The notes: a model not told the origin generated them from the letters alone. Counted from the stretch's first letter, positions 16,511-26,350 are shown. The stretch: 64,000 nucleotides of DNA from Chitinophaga agri (GCF_010093065.1 NZ_CP048113.1:2294001-2358000); one strand, 5' to 3'. Made by a program: numbers and translations.

Positions 16511-18061
16511 ATGATGAAAACTTTACTTTTCCTCACGTTATTCTTATGCCAGACCACGCTGGCTAACGCCAGCAATAAACCAGCAGCACGCTGGTCGGTC
16601 AATGCCTGTTCAGTGACAATCGATTGTGGAGACAATGCGCTGCTGATCGCTACAGTCAGCGCCGCGGAACGCAGGTATACCCTTACCTGGAGCACAGGGC
16701 AACGTGCGCCGGTTATTAAGGTGGCGCACTCCGGCAGGTATACTGTCACGCTGAAAGACAGCAAAGGCATGATACGCGCCCGGGACACCGTAGTGATAAC
16801 CTTACAGAACCCGGTTGAAGCGAGTATAAAAGTACGGAGATCCCCCTCGGGCGATACATTGGTGGCTTATCCGCAGTATAAATATCTGCCCATATATAAG
16901 TACCGGTGGTACCGGAATGACACGCTCCTCAGGGTGTCTTCTCCCGTTTATCCCCGGCCGGTCAGCGGTGTATACAAAGTGGAAGTAACAGGTCTGATGG
17001 GTTGCAGGGATATTTCTGCTCCGCTGGTTTACCAAAAACCAGATGCACTTACTGTCGATTTCAGCTACACCCAGGGCGGATGTAGCGGTGAGGAACTCGC
17101 CTTCCTGCCTATAGTGAATACTACTGATTCCATTATCAGCTACCAATGGAACTTTGGCGACCAGCAGACCAGTACCGTACGCGATCCGGTGCATCAGTTC
17201 ATCGAGGGAACATATACAGTGTCTCTGGCGGTTACAACACTGGGAGGACTGACGGACACTGTAAGCAGACAGGTGACCATTCCACCGGTACCCCGTTGGG
17301 AAGTGAGTATTAAACAAACGCCTAACGCCTGCGGAGATGCCGTTACTTTACAGGTCATCACTTCTCCGGAGGTCGATATCATCGAATGGAATGGTTTGCC
17401 CGGCCCTGCCAGTATCACTGTGGACAAGTCAGGGAAATATACAGCATTTGTGTATGACAGCTGTTTCCAGTTCCGGGGGGCTGCTGAGGTGGATGTGACG
17501 GTTACGCCTGCATTTTATGCGGAGATCAGGCGTATCCCTGGCGTCGAGGGACCAGATACGCTGGTGGCGGCCGTTGCGGGAGGAGAAGCCTTCCCCACGG
17601 GTATCCCACCCGCAGGTTACTTCTTTACCTGGTATAGGTATGGTGCTGTAGTCTCAGCACCTGAGCCGTGGATAACGCCTGCTGTAGCTGGAGACTACAA
17701 AGTATTGATTGAAACACCAGCTGGCTGTTCTTCCCTTTCCGGTGGATATTATTATTCTCCCGCCAACGCATTCCGGCTTGGGAATCTGCCTCCACAGAAC
17801 GAACCGGGAGCCACACTCTCCGGCGTCAGTATCCAGGCATATCCTAATCCCAGCAGCGGACAGGTATATCTGAAGTTTGACAAACCACTGGATAAACAGG
17901 TGACTGTACAGGTGCTGGACATGCAGGGACGTATCAGGTATGTACGCACCACACAACAACAATTACAGTTGCTGGACCTTTCGGGATCACTTCCGGGGCA
18001 ATACTTCGTCAGGATAACAGGCGATGGTATGCAACGTATACTGCCTTTGATCATACAGTAA
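16511..18061 (+). CDS. PKD-domain protein exported by type IX secretion
   Basis: A 516-residue cell-surface or secreted protein. A signal peptide ends near TLANA. Two or three beta-sandwich modules follow. The clearest is a PKD domain at about residues 180-260, with the hallmark SYQWNFGDQQ and a closing TVSLAVTTLGG. The last 75 residues form a type A T9SS sorting domain: YPNPSSGQVYLKF, VLDMQGR and GQYFVRI. The protein should cross the outer membrane by the type IX system, where the tail is removed or replaced by a surface anchor. I see no enzyme domain, so binding or adhesion is likely. It is transcribed away from the TPR kinase gene. Confidence 0.88.
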   Translation: MMKTLLFLTLFLCQTTLANASNKPAARWSVNACSVTIDCGDNALLIATVSAAERRYTLTWSTGQRAPVIKVAHSGRYTVTLKDSKGMIRARDTVVITLQNPVEASIKVRRSPSGDTLVAYPQYKYLPIYKYRWYRNDTLLRVSSPVYPRPVSGVYKVEVTGLMGCRDISAPLVYQKPDALTVDFSYTQGGCSGEELAFLPIVNTTDSIISYQWNFGDQQTSTVRDPVHQFIEGTYTVSLAVTTLGGLTDTVSRQVTIPPVPRWEVSIKQTPNACGDAVTLQVITSPEVDIIEWNGLPGPASITVDKSGKYTAFVYDSCFQFRGAAEVDVTVTPAFYAEIRRIPGVEGPDTLVAAVAGGEAFPTGIPPAGYFFTWYRYGAVVSAPEPWITPAVAGDYKVLIETPAGCSSLSGGYYYSPANAFRLGNLPPQNEPGATLSGVSIQAYPNPSSGQVYLKFDKPLDKQVTVQVLDMQGRIRYVRTTQQQLQLLDLSGSLPGQYFVRITGDGMQRILPLIIQ

Positions 18062-18078
18062 GTACGCTTGCCATATAC

Positions 18079-18113
18079 AGCAGTCATCTCAGATAAAGAG
18101 GTGGCTGCTTTTT
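18079..18113 (+). terminator. Intrinsic terminator after the T9SS protein gene
   Basis: A 12-bp stem with two G-U pairs (18079-18090 with 18098-18109), a 7-nt loop and a following T run. Confidence 0.75.
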
Positions 18114-18181
18114 CAGATCATACGGCCGGGTGGCAACTGAGATCCGCTATCGGAAGCAACAGCTGCCACTCAGCCGCTATG

Positions 18182-18784
18182 TTATTTTAATAATCCTTTA
18201 ACTGCTTTCAGCAGGTCATTATCAACAGTTATATATCCCGGGTAGTAGATATTTTTTCCACCGATCTTTACAGAAGGTTTCAGTTTCAACACCACAAATC
18301 CACTGCCTTCACGGGTAAACATATCCGTCAATAACTTGTTGATTCCTTTATCATCATTGTTAACACCAAAAAGGTTAGCAGAAAACCTGAAAGGAATGCT
18401 GGCAGTTCCGTTGTTTTCAAGTCTGATCCCCTCGTTCACTTCTCCTTCAACAAATGGCTTACCCTGAATTTCTATCAGGTATTTAAACGCACCTATGTTA
18501 GCCACCTTTCCGTTAGGGTTGCTTACTTTCATATTGACTGTTGCGCCCAAAGGCAGGTCTTTTCTCAATAAGGCGAGGGCAATTCCCGGTAATGATGCGA
18601 TGGCGCCATTGCCGGAACTCAGGATACTTTCCGGCGCCTTGCCGGCAATCTTCAGATCAGTTACTGACTCAACATCATACTTGTAGCTTTTCAGTACATC
18701 CACCTGTGTAGATGGATTCATGATACCGCAGCCAGTCATTACAAATACCAGCAGTAGCAATAGTGGTGCTTTCCTTACGTTCAT
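18182..18784 (-). CDS. LEA2/WHy-like lipoprotein
   Basis: A 200-residue lipoprotein with lipobox VMTGC (Cys19). The region about 40-190 reads as a late-embryogenesis-abundant type 2 (WHy-like) domain. It has a long strand with NMKVSNPNGKVANIGAF, then YLIEIQGKPFVEGEVNEGI, then a strand ending IPFRFSANL. In Bacteria and Archaea such domains are small beta-sandwiches linked to envelope or stress roles, with no catalysis. The C-terminal end carries KLKPSVKIGGKNIYYPGYI. It appears to be a single gene, convergent with the T9SS protein gene. The family call is by pattern and is moderate. Confidence 0.6.
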   Translation of the reverse strand: MNVRKAPLLLLLVFVMTGCGIMNPSTQVDVLKSYKYDVESVTDLKIAGKAPESILSSGNGAIASLPGIALALLRKDLPLGATVNMKVSNPNGKVANIGAFKYLIEIQGKPFVEGEVNEGIRLENNGTASIPFRFSANLFGVNNDDKGINKLLTDMFTREGSGFVVLKLKPSVKIGGKNIYYPGYITVDNDLLKAVKGLLK

Positions 18785-18997
18785 CTGTTACTTATTTTTT
18801 TCGTGCACGAATGTAGCGGCAGGCGATGATATGGCCATGAAGGAAAGCGATGAAACGGACAAAATGCGCGACGAAGTGCAGCAATGGCTATCGCATGCAA
18901 ATATCGCACTCATCCTGTATGCGCCTCATGCCTTTCGTCATCAGCTGCATACAGAATAAGTACGATCATTTTTCACTGTTCAAATCTACTATTCTAA

Positions 18998-20077
18998 CTA
19001 AAACATAAGTTTTCCGCTGAATGGATCAATCGTGGTGGCTTCAGGCAAAATGCCTTCGATATGCGGGATATCTGTCACGCTCATAATTTCACGGCTAAAA
19101 ATAGGGGTAGGCAGTGCTGTTCCCAGGAAACCTGCTCTGGCAGCAGATGCTACTGCTACCGTTTTATTCCGTTCGTCTACGTGCAGGTATTGACGGAACA
19201 GGAAAGCACGGCCATCACGGGACAGCGGTACCAGGTTGCGTTGTATATATACAAATAACTGTCCTTTGTAACACATGCCCCAGGGAGCCGGAATGAGGGT
19301 CTTGCTGCCGTCCTGGTTAAGAGAGAACACCTTAGACCAGTTAGCCTCGAAAAGCGGCTTAAATGCTTTCACAGAGGGCGCATTATTAATAAATTCATTG
19401 TAGCTCAGATATACACCATCGGTATAATTGTCCATGTTATATGCGGGGGCATCAAAGAGATGCAATTCTCTTTTATTGATTTCTTCCCTGGCATACTTGT
19501 GGTTCACCGTTGTTTGTTTATCTGCTGCTACCATCAAAAGATCAATGGCCTCGCCGATATACTGGCTAAACCGCTTTGTGACATCGGCGCCCTTTCTTTC
19601 CAGCACCGTATCAAACGTGCAGGCCAGCTGGTAAGACAGCTGATCGTCCGACCGGAAAGCATCTGCTTTGAGACGTACGAACGCTTTTTCTCTACCTATC
19701 CCTGTACGTTCACCTATACGGAAGTATTTAATGACGAGTAACAGATGTGGTGCTTCGCTTTCATATTGCGCACTGTAACCGTCATGAATATAATCACGGA
19801 TGTACTGCTGTAAAGGCCTGTCGGGACGCGCTTCCCTGAGTTTATTAGTAACGCCTGTCTGTACGAAACCCAGACGACTGGTATCGCCATTGGCAATCAT
19901 CACTTCAACGTCTCTGACTGGAAATGTACATTGATACTTTTGCTGTAATGCGGGATTTAGCCTGATAATAATAGATTCCGGCGCATTCACGGTATTGCGG
20001 GATTCTGTATCAGTGGACTGAGCAAAGGCTACGGTACACTGTACTGTAAAGATGGCAAAGGCAATAGATAATTTCAT
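18998..20077 (-). CDS. Hypothetical secreted protein
   Basis: A 359-residue protein with a signal peptide ending VAFAQ. I do not recognise the family. The first third has alternating strands (ESIIIRLNPALQQKYQ, HLLLVIKYFRIGE), the middle is helical (RFSQYIGEAIDLLMVAADKQ), and the C-terminal half is again beta-rich with WGMCYKGQLFVYIQRNLVPL. It carries no repeated domain, metal motif or lipobox. It may be periplasmic. It stands alone between gaps of more than 200 bases on each side, so the context gives no hint of function. Confidence 0.7.
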   Translation of the reverse strand: MKLSIAFAIFTVQCTVAFAQSTDTESRNTVNAPESIIIRLNPALQQKYQCTFPVRDVEVMIANGDTSRLGFVQTGVTNKLREARPDRPLQQYIRDYIHDGYSAQYESEAPHLLLVIKYFRIGERTGIGREKAFVRLKADAFRSDDQLSYQLACTFDTVLERKGADVTKRFSQYIGEAIDLLMVAADKQTTVNHKYAREEINKRELHLFDAPAYNMDNYTDGVYLSYNEFINNAPSVKAFKPLFEANWSKVFSLNQDGSKTLIPAPWGMCYKGQLFVYIQRNLVPLSRDGRAFLFRQYLHVDERNKTVAVASAARAGFLGTALPTPIFSREIMSVTDIPHIEGILPEATTIDPFSGKLMF

Positions 20078-20332
20078 ACATCATACTTTAGCAACCTCAC
20101 GAGGGACATTGCAAAAGTAAGCACATAATCATATAAGCTCTTGTTAAGCACTGGTTAATGTGAAAAGATACTCCTTACAAAGATTTATTCGCTGTCCTGC
20201 ATTACCTGCATTATTTTCATATAGACAAAAAAGTATCGGGATGTGTTAAATATCCATTGCTATATACAGCCACGGTTCTATTTCGGCACTGGCGCTGTCA
20301 TCCGGAAGGGCGACTGCTGTAACAATAGCTAT

Positions 20333-20596
20333 TTATACCTTACTGTCCGCTAATCTGTTGGCCAGACACGATCGTAAATCTTCTATTTCATGAACTGCCC
20401 CGTTCAAATAATTTGTATCATTGTCATGATAGGCCTTCAGTATAGAAAACGTTTTGTATTCAGGGAGCTCTACAGGCAGACTATCTTTCACCCGTAAATA
20501 TTGCCCCATAATAACATCTCTCCGCTGAATTTGCGCACAGTTATTCCGACACGAAAACGAGCATAATACAAAGAAAAGGAACGCATACTTTTTCAT
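20333..20596 (-). CDS. Small hypothetical lipoprotein
   Basis: An 87-residue protein with a hydrophobic signal ending LCSFSC, a plausible lipobox with Cys16. The mature part is short, charged and has no motif I know. It starts 16 bases after the stop of the 101-residue frame at 20612-20917 on the same strand, so the two probably share a transcript. Real coding is likely from the signal peptide and spacing. Confidence 0.5.
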   Translation of the reverse strand: MKKYAFLFFVLCSFSCRNNCAQIQRRDVIMGQYLRVKDSLPVELPEYKTFSILKAYHDNDTNYLNGAVHEIEDLRSCLANRLADSKV

Positions 20597-20611
20597 AGGA
20601 TATAAGTATTA

Positions 20612-20917
20612 TCATTGTTTACAAAAAGACCGATGTATTTTCATACCTACATCATCCTGTCCAATGAGACGAGTTATATCCGTCATCAGGAAGTTACGCC
20701 AGTGTAACAGTTTTCCCTCCCTCACATATCTGGTAAGTACCTCAAGGACCTGTGCGGTATCTGTAACACCAAAATCCTTTATCAGCGTATCCTTGATCTT
20801 TGAGAATTTAGGTACCATCTGACTCCGAAAAAAGTTTCCCGGACAATTCCTGTAATGTTGCTTTTGCCATAACTTACTGATTGGTTTAACAAACATATGG
20901 AGCATTTGTATTTCCAC
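20612..20917 (-). CDS. Small hypothetical protein
   Basis: A 101-residue protein of unknown family, rich in Lys, Arg and aromatic residues, with helices such as DTLIKDFGVTDTAQVLEVLT. It has no signal peptide. It is followed closely by the small lipoprotein gene at 20333-20596, suggesting an operon of two. It could be a fragment of something larger, but I see no matching sequence upstream. Low confidence that it is a functional gene. Confidence 0.4.
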   Translation of the reverse strand: MEIQMLHMFVKPISKLWQKQHYRNCPGNFFRSQMVPKFSKIKDTLIKDFGVTDTAQVLEVLTRYVREGKLLHWRNFLMTDITRLIGQDDVGMKIHRSFCKQ

Positions 20918-21095
20918 ACAAGTTATTTAATTTTTACTACTTGCTGTTGAAGTGTTATTAAACGAAGTATTGATGTGCTGAGTTTGGGGCTTTGATATTT
21001 GACTTTCATAGTGATCATTTAATAAATAGATGATACTTTCGTACATACTTAATGACTCCCAAGGGGATTAAATACGAGACTGACGACTATCTTCT

Positions 21096-22400
21096 ATGAA
21101 AATACATTTAATATCGAGTACTGCCGGTACATCAGGCGCAGGATTAAAAGGTAATCTACACTACTTTAACAGACTCATTGAACATACATTACAGGTATCC
21201 GGCTTTCAATCTTCCTTTGAACGAATGTCACTTGACCTGGCATATCCGCCCATGTATATATCAGCAGGCATAGTTGGTATGGAAGTACAATTCAATACCA
21301 ACTATGCCACACTCCCCTATTCCAATATCAACAGGAGATATAAAAGCATCAGTATTAAATTGGAGGCTCCTGAATTTTCAGAGCATTTTCAGAAAGCCGC
21401 ATCCCTGGAACATAGCCATAGATTTGATATAGAGGCCAGCTACAAAGATATTCCTGAAACAGCGCTGGCGCATATTTTAATTGACAAGTATAGGGCAGCA
21501 CTGGACATCCTGCAGCCAGAGCTTAAGAAGGGAGATGTATTTGATATTGCTGCTTTCAGACGGGTATTGTCTGCAATAAAGGAAAAGATCTCACCAGAAT
21601 ATCTGGAGATGGTGTCAAAAGAGCAGACAATTAGCGCGCAACAGGATATGCTCAATAAGACGGAACGCAAGCGCCAGGAAAGAATGGATAGAGTCATGGC
21701 AGCTACTACCCTCATACGGGATATCAGGATGTATTTCAGCTACCAGCTGCCACAGCGTTTATTTTATCTGAGCCGGTATACAGATCTTGTGCTCCGGCAA
21801 CTGATCAGCAAGGACTTCAAATGCCCTGGCTATCATCACCTGTACATATCGATTGGAAATACAAGAGAGGAGGCATTAAAAAAAACGATCGTTGCAGAAA
21901 ACTGGTTTACCTACGGAGTGGCAGTGCTTAAAGAAGCCGCGTTAATCAAAGCTGATCCGGAGGAGCAGCATACGCTATATTTACATGCACTCCAGGAAGG
22001 ACTGTTGGACATCGCCCACTTAGACAAACTCAGTACTGAAAAGATCAGGGAGGCTGTTCGTGAGGCGAAAGAAATAGGTGTATTATCTGAAACCCTTTTT
22101 AAGGCAAAGGAGAATAATAAAATAGTATTTGCTATTTCTACGAGAACTATTTTAGGAGGAACAGCAGAAGAGATCTTCTTCACCATACATGACAAAAGTA
22201 CTGGCAGGACGGCAAGATGGAAGTTTGGAGAGGAAAATATTTACGTAATCGGCGGCTGGTTTGGGACGATCAATGTCACTAATAAAAAAATTACTATCAA
22301 ACCGAGGGCACATATGGACCTTGTATTAAAAGGAAAGCAAAAAATAACCGAAATTGACGTTGAAAAGGAATTAGCCGACCGGATGAAACTAGGAGCATAA
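21096..22400 (+). CDS. Hypothetical 434-residue protein, no known family
   Basis: A cytoplasmic-looking protein without signal peptide or membrane span. The N-terminus begins MKIHLISSTAGTSGAGLKGN. A central stretch (about 165-205) is a charged coiled coil (KTERKRQERMDRVMAA). The C-terminal 90 residues form a beta domain with ISTRTILGGTAEEIFFTIHD, an IGGWFGTINV turn and a final Lys-rich strand. I recognise no catalytic motif. The flanking DNA is gene-poor, with two small unknown genes before and a structured non-coding stretch after. That pattern suggests an accessory gene. It is worth a fold search, and I offer no function. Confidence 0.65.
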   Translation: MKIHLISSTAGTSGAGLKGNLHYFNRLIEHTLQVSGFQSSFERMSLDLAYPPMYISAGIVGMEVQFNTNYATLPYSNINRRYKSISIKLEAPEFSEHFQKAASLEHSHRFDIEASYKDIPETALAHILIDKYRAALDILQPELKKGDVFDIAAFRRVLSAIKEKISPEYLEMVSKEQTISAQQDMLNKTERKRQERMDRVMAATTLIRDIRMYFSYQLPQRLFYLSRYTDLVLRQLISKDFKCPGYHHLYISIGNTREEALKKTIVAENWFTYGVAVLKEAALIKADPEEQHTLYLHALQEGLLDIAHLDKLSTEKIREAVREAKEIGVLSETLFKAKENNKIVFAISTRTILGGTAEEIFFTIHDKSTGRTARWKFGEENIYVIGGWFGTINVTNKKITIKPRAHMDLVLKGKQKITEIDVEKELADRMKLGA

Positions 22401-22858
22401 TTACCTGACAATCAAAACGCCGCATGACATCGCGTATGATCGACAATCCGAGAAAGTACGGAAAGGTCATTCAACATGGTGGCTGCTTGCCGGGCGCACC
22501 CCTATCCGTCTTTGTTCTGACAAGTATTGCTATGGATTTTGTGGGTCTGGTAAAAAATACTGTATATTAGCCTGACTGATCTTTTACTCTTCCCTTGACT
22601 TACTTTTATTACAGATAGCATTGAGCAGTCTTTGAGGTGGCTCCTGTTACACGAATGTAGTCGCATATAAATTGGGGTTTTATATGCGACTTACTATGAG
22701 CCGCTTGAAGAGAACAGCCCATCGATTGGGCTACCAGGGAAGCCGAAAGACCGGGAAACGCTCAAGAGCGACCTCCGGGAGCTCGGTTATTCTCCTACAT
22801 TAGCTGGATAGAATGACCGTCAATCGGGTCAAAAGTAATATCAACGTTACATAAGGAT
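22401..22858. other. Structured non-coding stretch
   Basis: This gap has clustered hairpins. A 12-bp perfect stem is at 22659-22670 with 22680-22691. AGCCCA/TGGGCT is at 22716-22721 with 22727-22732, and CGCTC/GAGCG at 22759-22770. GC-rich segments follow up to about 22800. The density of helices suggests an RNA element, transposon end or decayed element. No tRNA, rRNA or known riboswitch core fits. Confidence 0.35.
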
Positions 22859-22990
22859 ATGAACAATACTGTACAAAAGGCCGATGGTACCCAAAGAGAA
22901 ATATCGTGGGAGGAACTCAATCAGCTGCAAAACGATATCTTATGGATATTCGATGAAAACAGCGGAGACTTTTATCCGTGTGTACTGTGA
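22859..22990 (+). CDS. Possible small protein of 43 residues
   Basis: This frame is too short for usual gene callers. It begins MNNTVQKADGTQREISWEEL and ends FYPCVL before TGA. AAGGAT lies 4 bases before the ATG as a possible ribosome site. The composition is protein-like (acidic, with Trp and amphipathic repeats). It lies just after the structured stretch and has no known relatives in my memory. It may be a real small gene or the start of a decayed one. Confidence 0.35.
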   Translation: MNNTVQKADGTQREISWEELNQLQNDILWIFDENSGDFYPCVL

Positions 22991-23087
22991 GAGAAAGTTA
23001 GCCGGCAAACAATAGTCATCACTAAAAAGAGATGGTATAACAAGTAGCGACTACCTGATTATACCATCTTACTAAAGCGATAATTAT

Positions 23088-23840
23088 TTATTTAGGTAAG
23101 CTGTAAGTGACCTTACCCTGTTCATCCAGGAAGTTGAGTCTGGCAGTACCATTAGAGTCTACCAACATCTGCAGTCTCGGCTTACCCATACGATCAGCCA
23201 ATGTTACCATAGCCGTCTTCGTATCATCCTTCCCTACAAAGACGCGTTCAGCGACAGCCTTTACCCCTTCCCTGGGTACCATTAATTTCTTTAACAGCGC
23301 TTCCTTTTCCGGACTGTCGGGCAATTGCTGTGCTTTCTTATACACAGCACGCCATTCCGGCCAGATTGGATGGGTTTGCCAGTCATCAATATGCAAGCCT
23401 GTTTTCTGGTCACCATTGATATCCTGATAACTCAGGTACAGCACCTGGTTTGAATTATACTGGTCGAATGATAAGTGTCCGAATGCCTGGTACTTACCAG
23501 TGCTGTCAGCAGCACCCGTAAACACTAAACCTCCATTCTCTGTACCCTCATCGTTGAAAAAGATCATCCCTGGCCTGGTACCGCCCGGAATAGGTGGATT
23601 CAGTGGTTTTCCATAAAACAGGTTTTCCGGGGAGCGACTCTTATTAGAAATAACCATTCTTAACTGGCCATTCGCTTCCACTACGTTGATACGTTCGACG
23701 TTGATTTCCCTGAATCGTTCAATACCAGATCTGGTAAAGGCAAATAATCCGGTGATAACTAAAAGTAAGGTGAGCATAAACGAATAACGTCTGAGTCTAC
23801 ATACTTCCTTCTCCATGCTGGCTAATCTTTCTTCCATCAT
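23088..23840 (-). CDS. Membrane-anchored hypothetical protein
   Basis: A 250-residue protein with a charged N-terminal helix, then one membrane span (FMLTLLLVITGLFAFT, about 21-38). A periplasmic or extracytoplasmic domain follows. The domain begins REINVERINVVEANGQLRMVISNKSRSP, a pattern seen in Bacteroidota proteins that carry this exact module next to a membrane anchor. It ends with repeats like KPRLQMLVDSNGTARLNFLDEQGKV. A Pro/Gly-rich loop (PLNPPIPGGTRPG) sits in the middle. I know of no enzymatic role. It is a single gene, 87 bases from the oxidoreductase gene on the same strand. Confidence 0.65.
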   Translation of the reverse strand: MMEERLASMEKEVCRLRRYSFMLTLLLVITGLFAFTRSGIERFREINVERINVVEANGQLRMVISNKSRSPENLFYGKPLNPPIPGGTRPGMIFFNDEGTENGGLVFTGAADSTGKYQAFGHLSFDQYNSNQVLYLSYQDINGDQKTGLHIDDWQTHPIWPEWRAVYKKAQQLPDSPEKEALLKKLMVPREGVKAVAERVFVGKDDTKTAMVTLADRMGKPRLQMLVDSNGTARLNFLDEQGKVTYSLPK

Positions 23841-23927
23841 AAAATACAGGTTATTGATTTTTTATTGGAAGCAAAAATAACTATAATCCGAACAAGCGCA
23901 GAAGCCGGAGGTATTTTAACTGACTGC

Positions 23928-24971
23928 TCACGCGACAGTAAGTACTATCTTACCACGGATGTGCCCGCGGGCGGCACGTTCGTGGGCTTTCCGTGCATCG
24001 GGCAGCGGGAATGTGCTATCAATTGCCACGCGGATCGCTCCCTTTTCAAACAGTCGTGCTAATTCCGAAAGCTGCCTGCCGTCAGAACGTACCTGTGTCA
24101 TGGAAACAGTAATACCACGTGTTGCTGCCTCCGCCGCATCAGAAAAACCCAGAAATACCGGAAATAAAGCACCTCCCTGTTTCAGGGTACGCAGGAAACG
24201 ACCGGTGGTTGGACCACCAAGTGTATCAACGACAAGATCAATATCATTGAGGATCTCTTCAGGAGCAGACTTCGTATAGTCGATAAATTCATCCGCTCCC
24301 AGTTCATGCAGAAAAGACGCATGGCTACCTGATGCAATGGCAATCACATGTGCGCCCTTCCATTTCGCTAATTGTACCGCAAAGTGCCCCACACCTCCGG
24401 CAGCACCATTGACAACCACTCTCTTCCCATCAAGTGGCACAGGATGATGTCTTTCCGGTTGAAGCGGATTCTGCACATCATGTCCCAGTTCGATCAGAAA
24501 CTGCCAGGCCGTGAGCGCGGCCATTGGAGTGGCTGCTGCCGTTATGTGGTCCATACCAGCTGGTTTATGCGCAAGATCGGATACAGGTGCGGCCACGTAC
24601 TCCGCATATGCGGCACTCACGCCAAAACTCGGGAAACGGACCATGCCAAATACCTCATCACCAATGGAGAAAGTATTTACCCCTGCAGCAACAGCCACTA
24701 CAACGCCCGATACGTCTGACCCGGGAATGATAGGAAAAGGCATCGAAGGTCTCCATTCGGGTGGCAACATTTTGTATCCATCACGCAGGTACCAGTCGGG
24801 AGGATTAATACCAATCGCATGGACGCGAATCAGTACTTCTCCCGACTTCAGTTCCGGTACTGGTGCATCCTCGTAACGTAGTACCTCGGGACCACCGAAT
24901 TCATGCAGCCGGATGGCCTTCATCGTTACTGCACTATTAAGATTATCCAATTGCTGTTCATGCTGTTTCAT
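23928..24971 (-). CDS. NADP-dependent MDR oxidoreductase (quinone oxidoreductase-like)
   Basis: A 347-residue medium-chain dehydrogenase/reductase. The GroES-like N-terminal part has EYPxxx-type motifs (RVHAIGINPPDWYLRDG, PGSDVSGVV), and the Rossmann part has VNGAAGGVGHFAVQLAK. The Cys ligands of the structural and catalytic zinc are absent, as in the quinone oxidoreductase branch. Typical activities are NADPH-dependent reduction of quinones or enones in the cytoplasm. The AraC regulator at 25173-26078 lies just upstream on the same strand and may control it. A Gln-rich N-terminal extension of 15 residues precedes the ATG candidate MKAIRLHE. The inner ATG at about 24923 could be the true start. 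Confidence 0.88.
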   Translation of the reverse strand: MKQHEQQLDNLNSAVTMKAIRLHEFGGPEVLRYEDAPVPELKSGEVLIRVHAIGINPPDWYLRDGYKMLPPEWRPSMPFPIIPGSDVSGVVVAVAAGVNTFSIGDEVFGMVRFPSFGVSAAYAEYVAAPVSDLAHKPAGMDHITAAATPMAALTAWQFLIELGHDVQNPLQPERHHPVPLDGKRVVVNGAAGGVGHFAVQLAKWKGAHVIAIASGSHASFLHELGADEFIDYTKSAPEEILNDIDLVVDTLGGPTTGRFLRTLKQGGALFPVFLGFSDAAEAATRGITVSMTQVRSDGRQLSELARLFEKGAIRVAIDSTFPLPDARKAHERAARGHIRGKIVLTVA

Positions 24972-25172
24972 TGTGTTATATTTTTTATATGATAAGTTTT
25001 AAGCAGGATGTGCTGTCGTGTGGAAGAAAGTAATGGGAATAGGAACAGCGCTCCGCATAAGCTACCGCGATTTGTAGCCTTACAGATAAATGATCCTGAT
25101 GTGTAAATGGAAAAGAATATCCTGTTCCGGTGTAACAGTTACACCCGAATAGCTGATCCTATGTTTTACTGA

Positions 25173-26078
25173 TCAATTAAATGATTTCCTGAAAACGTTC
25201 GGCGCAAGACTGGTGTAGCGCTTAAATAATTTATTAAAGGACTGCGGATGCTCAAAACCTAGTTGGTAGGCAATTTCAGCAACCGTGAGCCGGGTAGTGC
25301 TCAGAATCATTTTAGCCTTTTCGATCAACCGGTCGTGAATGTGCTGCTGGGCGCTTTGCCCGGTCAGGGTTCTAAGCATATCAGTCAGGTATCTGGGTGA
25401 GACCTGCAGGTGCTTCGCCACCTCGGGTACGGTGGGAATACCTCCCGACTGCTCCGCAAACCGGTTATCGAGATAGCTATCCATCTGGGTGATCAGATCA
25501 TGATGCACGGCTTTGCGGGTAAGGAACTGACGATTATAATAACGATTACTGTAGTTAAGCAACAATTCAATCTGAGAGACCAGTACGTCCTGGCTGAAAG
25601 CATCTGTATTATTATCCAGTTCATCCGCAATATTTTCAAACAGTCCGGCAATCACTTTCTTCTCCTTGTCTGACAGGAACAGTGCTTCATTGACCGCATA
25701 GGTGAAGAAGCCATACTGCTGAATATGCTTCCCAAGGGGATAATTCCGGATCAGATCAGCATGGAATAACAGGATATAACCGTCCAGGCAACTCTCCTCG
25801 CCGGACATCGTCACCAGCTGGTTCGGCGCTAAAAAAGCCATACCGCCTTCCTCAAAGTCATAATAATCCCGGCCGTATTTTATTTGGCCGCTGAAGTCCT
25901 TTTTGAAAGAGACTTTATAAAAATCGAGCAGAAAACTATGCCCGACCATATTTCGGCTGCCTTTCTCCTTGTCATAGTTCACCAGTGCTACCAACGGATG
26001 CAGCGGTTTAGGCATGTCGAGATCACGCATGAACTCAGAAATACTTTTATATATGATTGGCGAAGGTGTTGTTTTCAT
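25173..26078 (-). CDS. AraC-family transcriptional regulator
   Basis: A cytoplasmic regulator of about 300 residues. The N-terminal half is a cupin-like sensing domain. The last 100 residues form two helix-turn-helix units with the AraC pattern: YLTDMLRTLTGQSAQQHIHDRLIEKAK and ILSTTRLTVAEIAYQLGFEHPQSFNKLFKRY (broken here only by the limit on quoted length). The start at 26078 (MKTTPSPIIY) is preferred over the longer frame from 26141. It precedes the MDR oxidoreductase on the same strand and is probably its regulator. Its sequence resembles the regulator at 60905-61789, so the two are paralogues. Confidence 0.9.
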   Translation of the reverse strand: MKTTPSPIIYKSISEFMRDLDMPKPLHPLVALVNYDKEKGSRNMVGHSFLLDFYKVSFKKDFSGQIKYGRDYYDFEEGGMAFLAPNQLVTMSGEESCLDGYILLFHADLIRNYPLGKHIQQYGFFTYAVNEALFLSDKEKKVIAGLFENIADELDNNTDAFSQDVLVSQIELLLNYSNRYYNRQFLTRKAVHHDLITQMDSYLDNRFAEQSGGIPTVPEVAKHLQVSPRYLTDMLRTLTGQSAQQHIHDRLIEKAKMILSTTRLTVAEIAYQLGFEHPQSFNKLFKRYTSLAPNVFRKSFN

Positions 26079-26350
26079 GGCCTGGATGCAATTAAAATTA
26101 CCGTTAAATACGGAAGAGTTGCTTTGCCTCTTCCACATCACAAAGGTCTGTAAAGACTGCCATTAAAAGTTAGCCTGAATGGTAAAAAGTGTAGCCTGGA
26201 TAAATGCAATTAGTTATTTATATTACTTTTATTATCTTCATTGCGTGAAATAAGTACCTGTGAAAACTCCATAAAAAACACGCCATCTGCGGGCTGTAAA
26301 AGCCTGCATTGACCATAAAAGATATCACTATTTAAAAACCTATCAAAGAA

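Noticed and set aside
22641..22820. Group II intron or retron RNA
   Set aside because: I found no domain V-like GAGC...GUUC hairpin and no reverse transcriptase gene nearby.
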